Positions 60,038 through 64,000 of a stretch of DNA of 64,000 nt are shown here, piece by piece. Under the pieces are notes generated by a model that saw nothing but the letters and a program-made list of their open reading frames with translations, made no database searches and had not been told where the DNA came from. The DNA lies in contig CAMNHO010000008.1 of the NCBI GenBank assembly GCA_946539765.1, forward strand, positions 46,093 through 110,092, read 5' to 3'. Position numbers and translations under genes: made by a program. Source of the stretch: UBA4312 sp002394635. GTDB lineage: Bacteria; Bacillota_I; Bacilli_A; Erysipelotrichales; Erysipelotrichaceae. Position 1 is the stretch's first letter. Every line of letters starts with the position of its first letter.

Positions 60038-61405
60038 ATGAGAGAAAGATTTTCCAGTCGATTGGGTTTTATCCTGATCAGTGCCGGTTGTGCCATTGGT
60101 TTAGGCAATGTCTGGAGATTTCCGTACATAACCGGAAAATACGGAGGAGCGGCCTTCGTACTTATCTACTTGTTTTTTTTGGTGATCCTGGGATTACCGG
60201 TCATGGTCATGGAATATGCGGTCGGTCGTGGAAGCCAGAAAAGCGCAGCCTTGTCCTTTGACGTATTAGAGCCAAGCGGAACAAAATGGCACTGGATGAA
60301 GTATCTGGCATTAGCCGGAAACTATATGTTGATGATGTTTTATACAACAGTGTGCGGCTGGATGTTTTATTACTTTGTACAGATGCTGATGGGCACATTT
60401 CAAGGAGCTGACAGCGAAATGATTGCCAATACTTTTACCAGCATGCTGGCTAGTCCGGCAATTAATGTCGGCTTTATGGTGATTGTGATCCTATTGGGTT
60501 TCTTTGTGGTATCGAAGGGACTGGTCAACGGTGTTGAAAAGGTCAGCAAGGTCATGATGATTTGTTTATTATGCTTAATGGTTTGTTTGGCTTTACGCTC
60601 CGTGACATTACCTGGAGCGATGGCCGGAGTGAAATATTACTTGATTCCGGATTTTTCCAAAATCAGTGAAAATGGATTAGGAGAAGTTATCTTTGCGGCG
60701 ATGGGACAGGCATTTTTTACTTTATCCTTGGGAATCGGTGCGATTGCGATCTTCGGCAGCTATATTGATAAAGATCAGAGACTGACATCGGAAGCCATTC
60801 GTGTTGTGGCTCTGGATACCTTTGTAGCTATTGTTGCCGGCTTGATCGTCATTCCTGCCTGCTTTGCCTACAATGTGGATTCTGCACAAGGGCCGGGACT
60901 GATTTTCGTGTCTTTGCCAAATATTTTTGCGAATATGGCCGGTGGCCGGATCTGGGGTGCTTTGTTCTTTCTGTTTATGAGCTTTGCGGCTTTTACCACT
61001 ATATTGGCCGTCTTCCAGAACATTATGACCATTACTTCGGAAATGTTTGGCTGGGATCATAAAAAGAATGTTCTGTATAACCTGATCGGTATGCTGGTAT
61101 TGTCCTTACCTTGTGCGCTTGGTTTCAATGTATGGAGCTTTATCCAACCGATGGGTGCCGGAACGACGATCCAGGATCTAGAAGATTTTATCGTATCCAA
61201 CAACCTACTGCCTTTAGGCTCTTTGTTTTATGTTCTTTTCTGTACCGCAAAAAACGGCTGGGGCTGGGATGCTTTCTTGGAAGAAGCTAACGCAGGAAAT
61301 GGAATCGCATTCAGTCACAAGATCAAGTTTTATTGTTCAGTCATCCTGCCGTTGATCATTCTTATTATTTTTATTCAAGGTTATATCACAACACTGTTTG
61401 GTTAA
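60038..61405 (+). CDS. Sodium:neurotransmitter symporter family (NSS) transporter
   Basis: A 455-residue LeuT-fold transporter, which would import an amino acid or related amine with Na+. The N-terminal signature GCAIGLGNVWRFPYITGKYGGAAF is intact; other spans include LGIGAIAIFGSYI and FFLFMSFAAFTTILAVFQN. Twelve spans would be usual; about eleven are visible, as in the bacterial tyrosine transporter Tyt1 group. I use the ATG at 60038 after GAGGGGGAG. Its neighbour asnA diverges, so amino-acid supply may be a common theme. Confidence 0.92.
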   Translation: MRERFSSRLGFILISAGCAIGLGNVWRFPYITGKYGGAAFVLIYLFFLVILGLPVMVMEYAVGRGSQKSAALSFDVLEPSGTKWHWMKYLALAGNYMLMMFYTTVCGWMFYYFVQMLMGTFQGADSEMIANTFTSMLASPAINVGFMVIVILLGFFVVSKGLVNGVEKVSKVMMICLLCLMVCLALRSVTLPGAMAGVKYYLIPDFSKISENGLGEVIFAAMGQAFFTLSLGIGAIAIFGSYIDKDQRLTSEAIRVVALDTFVAIVAGLIVIPACFAYNVDSAQGPGLIFVSLPNIFANMAGGRIWGALFFLFMSFAAFTTILAVFQNIMTITSEMFGWDHKKNVLYNLIGMLVLSLPCALGFNVWSFIQPMGAGTTIQDLEDFIVSNNLLPLGSLFYVLFCTAKNGWGWDAFLEEANAGNGIAFSHKIKFYCSVILPLIILIIFIQGYITTLFG

Positions 61406-61415
61406 GAAACACGAT

Positions 61416-61444
61416 TTGACAAAACAGAGAATCTGGAATAGACT
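61416..61444 (+). promoter_or_regulatory. Promoter of the 70-aa gene
   Basis: A perfect TTGACA at 61416-61421 and TAGACT at 61439-61444 with a 17-bp spacer. Confidence 0.6.
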
Positions 61445-61465
61445 AACTTCAGTGAGGTTTAAATA

Positions 61466-61678
61466 ATGGAAACACTATTAAAAGATTTAAAAAATGCAAA
61501 AATAAGAAAACATATTGTTACATCAATTGAATACGATTGTAAAACCGAAGAAAACGAAGAAGAAATCTTTGAAATGGTTCATGCCCTGATTACAGAGCAT
61601 ACAAATGATTTTGCCAAAATAACCTATGATATAGAACCCGATAACAAAGTAAAAGTAGAAGTCATCGAAAACAAGTAG
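61466..61678 (+). CDS. Hypothetical 70-residue protein
   Basis: A 70-residue charged protein that I do not recognise. It begins METLLKDLKNAKIRKHIV and ends in alternating charged beta-like residues (KVKVEVIENK). There is no membrane span or metal motif. It has its own promoter, a GAGG site before the ATG and a terminator at its stop, so it is probably expressed. Base composition is more A-rich than in the neighbouring genes. Confidence 0.7.
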   Translation: METLLKDLKNAKIRKHIVTSIEYDCKTEENEEEIFEMVHALITEHTNDFAKITYDIEPDNKVKVEVIENK

Positions 61679-61692
61679 ACTTCTACTTTTTT
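61673..61692. terminator. Terminator between convergent small genes
   Basis: AAGTAG and CTACTT pair around ACTT and are followed by TTTTTT on the plus strand; on the minus strand TTGTTTTC follows. It covers the stop codons of both the 70-aa and the 48-aa genes. Confidence 0.7.
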
Positions 61693-61829
61693 AATTGTCT
61701 TGAAAACAAGGTTGCAAGTAATAGAAGAACAATGCCGATATACAGAGCAATATCTATATTCTTAAAAGCAAACAATAACAGACAGCCCGCAGCCATGAAG
61801 TATAAAGCGGACAGGATCCAGGCTTTCAT
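61683..61829 (-). CDS. Small two-span membrane protein, 48 residues
   Basis: An open frame of 48 residues, short enough to be missed by gene finders, encodes MKAWILSALYFMAAGCLLLF, then a KNID turn, a second hydrophobic segment, and a basic end (SRQLKK). Two membrane spans are likely, about 4-22 and 26-43. A strong GGAGGAAGG lies before the ATG, and the ATG overlaps the stop of the MreB-like gene as ATGA, so it should be translationally coupled to it. I do not recognise the family. A role with the MreB-like filament at the membrane is inference. Confidence 0.7.
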   Translation of the reverse strand: MKAWILSALYFMAAGCLLLFAFKNIDIALYIGIVLLLLATLFSRQLKK

Positions 61830-62770
61830 AAACCTTCCTCCATTCTAGATAAGATGACCTGCATGCCCTGAATGACGGTCTGATCCGGATTAGGACAAAT
61901 ATAGAAAGGGATATTCAGTTGATTTTGTAGGGCTGGTGCCAGATTTCTTAACAAGAAGGTACCACCACAGCAGATAATTCCACGCATTGCGATTTGTTGC
62001 TGGGTGATGGGCGACAAGGTGGATAAAAACTGGTAGATCCAATTAGACCACTGATACAGTACACCGGATACCGCCTGGACGAATTGATTTTCATCAAATT
62101 GCATCGACCGGGATTTTTGTGTGCGTGTATCGAAGCCTTGTACCGGAAAAGATTGAGGAAAAGGTTGAGCAATACATTGGCCAATCAGCAGTTTCATATC
62201 TGAAAGGACATGATCGCTGATCTGCAGATGACACTGTTCCAAGATCCAGTGACGGATCTGATGCTCCAGCTGCCGTCCGGCAATCGGATTTTGTGCTGTA
62301 TGATCGATCTGGTTCCTGGAGAACACACCAATGGTTGCATTATCGTGTCCAATATGAAGGATACACGAACTCAAATCGGAATCAATATTGATCTTGGAGC
62401 CTAGAGCAGCATACCAGATTTCGATATCAGATACCGCATGCATGGCACCTTGTTTGAGAAGATATTGCTTGATTTCCTCTTTTTCCGTTTCTGAGAAGAT
62501 GACAGGACAACTGAAAAGAACGGTCGTTTTTCGAAAGATCCCGAAAACATGATAGTCATCAAATATTTGATTACAGTAAAGAAACAGAGCTTCCAGGCTG
62601 TCTAAAGGACGTACGTTTCCGCTGCCTTTCAGAGCATGGGCTTTGTCACCAATCGCAATCGGATCATTGTCGGAATCATAGGCGATCAATGCCGGCTGAT
62701 CAAACAAAATTTCTTCCGAATCAAAAAAACGGATTCTTGATGTTCCAATATCCAGACCATAATAGTTCAT
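61826..62770 (-). CDS. MreB-like bacterial actin homologue
   Basis: A 314-residue actin-fold protein related to MreB/Mbl but clearly divergent. Phosphate-1 is YGLDIGTSRIRFFD (residues 4-17), then IAIGDKAHALKG and VRPLDSLEALFLY follow the MreB plan. The phosphate-2 strand is ILHIGHDNATIGVFS and the adenosine motif is CCGGTFLLRNLAPAL near residue 266, with CPNPDQTVIQGM at the end. I use the ATG at 62770, preceded by AAAGGAG. It is not linked to mreC/mreD; its only partner is the 48-aa membrane protein. Confidence 0.8.
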   Translation of the reverse strand: MNYYGLDIGTSRIRFFDSEEILFDQPALIAYDSDNDPIAIGDKAHALKGSGNVRPLDSLEALFLYCNQIFDDYHVFGIFRKTTVLFSCPVIFSETEKEEIKQYLLKQGAMHAVSDIEIWYAALGSKINIDSDLSSCILHIGHDNATIGVFSRNQIDHTAQNPIAGRQLEHQIRHWILEQCHLQISDHVLSDMKLLIGQCIAQPFPQSFPVQGFDTRTQKSRSMQFDENQFVQAVSGVLYQWSNWIYQFLSTLSPITQQQIAMRGIICCGGTFLLRNLAPALQNQLNIPFYICPNPDQTVIQGMQVILSRMEEGL

Positions 62771-62802
62771 ACATCGTCTCCTTTGTGATAAAATAATATC
62801 AC
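62766..62802 (+). promoter_or_regulatory. Divergent promoter region with palindrome
   Basis: GTGATA (62785-62790) and TATCAC (62797-62802) are inverted around AAATAA. TTCATA (62766-62771) and TAAAAT (62789-62794) with 17 bp form a plus-strand promoter, and TATTAT inside the same palindrome can serve the MreB-like gene on the minus strand. A regulator here would control both genes. Confidence 0.45.
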
Positions 62803-62820
62803 GCATTCCGATATTTAAAA

Positions 62821-63294
62821 ATGAAAATCATTGATAAGTACGGAGATTCCGTACAATTTCCTGCTTCTTTACATATCCTGGTCCTGTTGGATTCCCTCTA
62901 TGAGAAAAAATCCTTTGCGCCCCATGATCATCTGTTAAAGTGGGAAGAAGCTTTTCAGGAGCTGAAGATTCCAGTCTATGTTGTCAGTCCGGACGATCGG
63001 TATCATGTGGCACATTCTTCTTTTCATTATGTATATAATATGGATCGATCGTTGTATATAAAGAATGATTTGGTCCGCACTAAGTATGTTTTTGGCAAAG
63101 AGTATCATTTGATCTATCCATGCATGCTGCTGATGGATGGAACACAAGTAATCGCTAAAACGTATAGACTGAGTGAAAGAGGAATCGGCCAGGTTTATTT
63201 GAAGGCTTTAAAAATACGTTATACGCAGAAGAAGGAAAAAATCGAACGAATGTTGAAAGAACATCCAAGAAAAGAAGATCAAGAGCTTTCGTAA
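62821..63294 (+). CDS. Hypothetical 157-residue protein, thioredoxin-like pattern
   Basis: A 157-residue soluble protein that I do not recognise with confidence. The order of strands and helices (ASLHILVLLDSLY, LKIPVYVVSPDDRYHVAH, YHLIYPCMLLMDGTQVIAKTYRL) resembles a peroxiredoxin/thioredoxin fold with the cis-Pro region YPCMLL. The peroxidatic Cys is missing, and the only Cys is at YPC. The C terminus is a basic helix. No Shine-Dalgarno precedes the ATG, so the message may be leaderless-like or the start may be elsewhere. It diverges from the MreB-like gene. Confidence 0.65.
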   Translation: MKIIDKYGDSVQFPASLHILVLLDSLYEKKSFAPHDHLLKWEEAFQELKIPVYVVSPDDRYHVAHSSFHYVYNMDRSLYIKNDLVRTKYVFGKEYHLIYPCMLLMDGTQVIAKTYRLSERGIGQVYLKALKIRYTQKKEKIERMLKEHPRKEDQELS

Positions 63295-63311
63295 TCACGA
63301 AAGTTTTTTTT
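63286..63311 (+). terminator. Terminator of the 157-aa gene
   Basis: CTTTCGT and ACGAAAG pair around AATC at the stop codon, followed by TTTTTTTT. Confidence 0.9.
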
Positions 63312-63347
63312 ATGAAAGAGATTCTCATGTACTTTCCAGGTTTTAAG

Positions 63348-63427
63348 TTGACTTTCAAATTGCTAGTTAGAATATCTAATCAAGTTAGAAATCTCTAATA
63401 TAATTAGATAACTTTAATTGATTAGAG
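63348..63427 (+). promoter_or_regulatory. Promoter region with TTAG/CTAA operator array
   Basis: After TTGACT (63348-63353) come TTAGAATATCTAA (63367-63379), TTAGAAATCTCTAA (63385-63398), the perfect palindrome TCTAATATAATTAGA (63394-63408) and a last TTAG at 63422. Successive TTAG elements are 18, 19 and 18 bp apart. The layout suggests several dimers of a metal-dependent repressor, closer to DtxR-type TTAG...CTAA boxes than to the Fur box. Confidence 0.55.
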
Positions 63428-63449
63428 TACCTGTTGAAAGAAGGGTTTT

Positions 63450-64000
63450 ATGAAAGGATTTATTCAACTTAATAGAAGAGGACTTTTAGCTGTTTTAATG
63501 GCATTTATGATGATGTTGGCTATACCGTCCTCTGTTTTTGCTGAGGAGGAGAACTACTACCCGACCTGGAACAGTTATACGGAAGAGCATGCCGATGACT
63601 CTGTGACCTGGAACGATGTGGTGGACGCGATGGATCTGGTCATTGATGCCGCAAAGGAACGATATGCTTCCGGTGATGCAGATGGAGCTTATAATGCCAT
63701 CAATGACGCCTATTATGGATACTATGAAACAACCGGATTTGAGCGTACCACCATGGGATATATTTCCGGCGCAAGAAAATCGGAGATGGAACTTCAGTTT
63801 TCTGCTTGTAAAGCGATAGCGAAGGACGGAGGCAGTGCCGAGGAGTTCAGCAAAGAAGCGGATAAGCTGAAATCCATGTTGCGAGAAGATGCTCACACAA
63901 TGGATGGAACGACCGGCGAAGGCCAGACGGAACAAGAAACTGGCGGACGTTCGGCTGCTGTAGCAACCTTTATTGCCTGCTTCTCAATTATCTTACGTGA
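63450..64000 (+). CDS. FTR1-family iron permease, 5' part
   Basis: The frame opens at 63450 and runs off the window, giving at least 183 residues. A signal peptide (about 1-31, ending SSVFA) is followed by an extracytoplasmic helical domain of about 130 residues (AMDLVIDAAKERY, DADGAYNAINDAYYGYYE), and then the first membrane span ending FSIILR, where the REGxE iron motif of FTR1/EfeU begins. Such proteins import ferric iron, often with EfeO/EfeB partners that should lie downstream. AGAAGGG precedes the ATG. Confidence 0.85.
   Translation, partial: MKGFIQLNRRGLLAVLMAFMMMLAIPSSVFAEEENYYPTWNSYTEEHADDSVTWNDVVDAMDLVIDAAKERYASGDADGAYNAINDAYYGYYETTGFERTTMGYISGARKSEMELQFSACKAIAKDGGSAEEFSKEADKLKSMLREDAHTMDGTTGEGQTEQETGGRSAAVATFIACFSIILR

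Noticed and set aside
1..64000. Defence island, biosynthetic cluster, prophage or transposon
   Set aside because: No integrase, transposase, restriction, CRISPR-associated, toxin-antitoxin or secondary-metabolite genes were recognised, and gene content is core-like throughout.

Overview
This window is a stretch of ordinary bacterial chromosome. It is gene-dense, has moderately low G+C by eye, and carries genes on both strands in short operons. The gene set is that of the Bacillota: PolC-type polymerase, RNase J, GpsB, RecU beside a class A PBP, B-type RNase P RNA, TPP-riboswitch-controlled ThiT, TagD-like cytidylyltransferase, DUF951 beside YchF, and PRD-type PTS regulation. An unusually long RpoB, rpoBC without ribosomal-protein genes upstream, and the general gene neighbourhoods suggest an Erysipelotrichia-like gut commensal. 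That placement is inference from remembered protein families, not from a database search. I see no prophage, insertion sequence, CRISPR array, rRNA operon or defence island.

Layout. 1-4.8 kb: end of the F1Fo ATP synthase operon (atpHAGDC). 4.8-6.7 kb: a lone PucR-type regulator, tRNA-Glu(CTC) and a 51-aa rubredoxin. 6.8-9.8 kb: TrkA/TrkH potassium uptake. 9.8-12.4 kb: a DUF975 membrane protein translationally coupled to a response regulator and histidine kinase. 12.4-14.4 kb: gpsA and a CDP-glycerol-forming cytidylyltransferase, then a small hypothetical gene. 14.4-18.1 kb: tRNA-Asn, SstT transporter, HAD phosphatase, and a nitroreductase flanked by two copies of a previously unremarked roughly 75-bp element. 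18.1-22 kb: PBP1/recU facing gpsB and rnpB. 22-26 kb: riboswitch-controlled thiT, a phosphoesterase, RNase J and def. 26-33.3 kb: ftsW, rsmD, coaD, rnc, polC. 33.4-37.5 kb: glyA, rlmH, a 60-aa membrane protein, pgk, tpiA. 37.7-45.7 kb: a secreted NlpC/P60-like protein, nitroreductase, ispF, dtd, folD, DUF951, ychF, M50 protease, amidohydrolase, lipoprotein and a DUF3783-like protein. 45.7-50.7 kb: a PRD regulator and a galactitol-type PTS. 50.8-58.9 kb: rpoBC. 58.9-64 kb: asnA, an NSS symporter, small proteins, an MreB-like actin, and the 5' part of an FTR1 iron permease.

How the parts work together. Much of the window is housekeeping: energy, envelope growth (GpsB, PBP, FtsW, MreB-like, teichoic precursor), RNA maturation and decay (RNase P, J and III) and replication/transcription. 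The regulatory signals are the more novel part. There are three matching operators that should wire the PRD regulator to itself and to the PTS, with two sites of identical 37-bp span and identical placement relative to -10 boxes. A phased TTAG/CTAA operator array precedes the iron permease. A TPP riboswitch has a visible Shine-Dalgarno-sequestering platform. Back-to-back def and ftsW promoters share -35 sequence. Predicted leaderless starts occur at recU and ftsW. The paired 75-bp elements surround the nitroreductase gene. RpoB contains what looks like a tandemly duplicated subdomain. No complete undescribed multi-gene system stands out; the best candidates for something new are the regulatory elements and the small membrane proteins.
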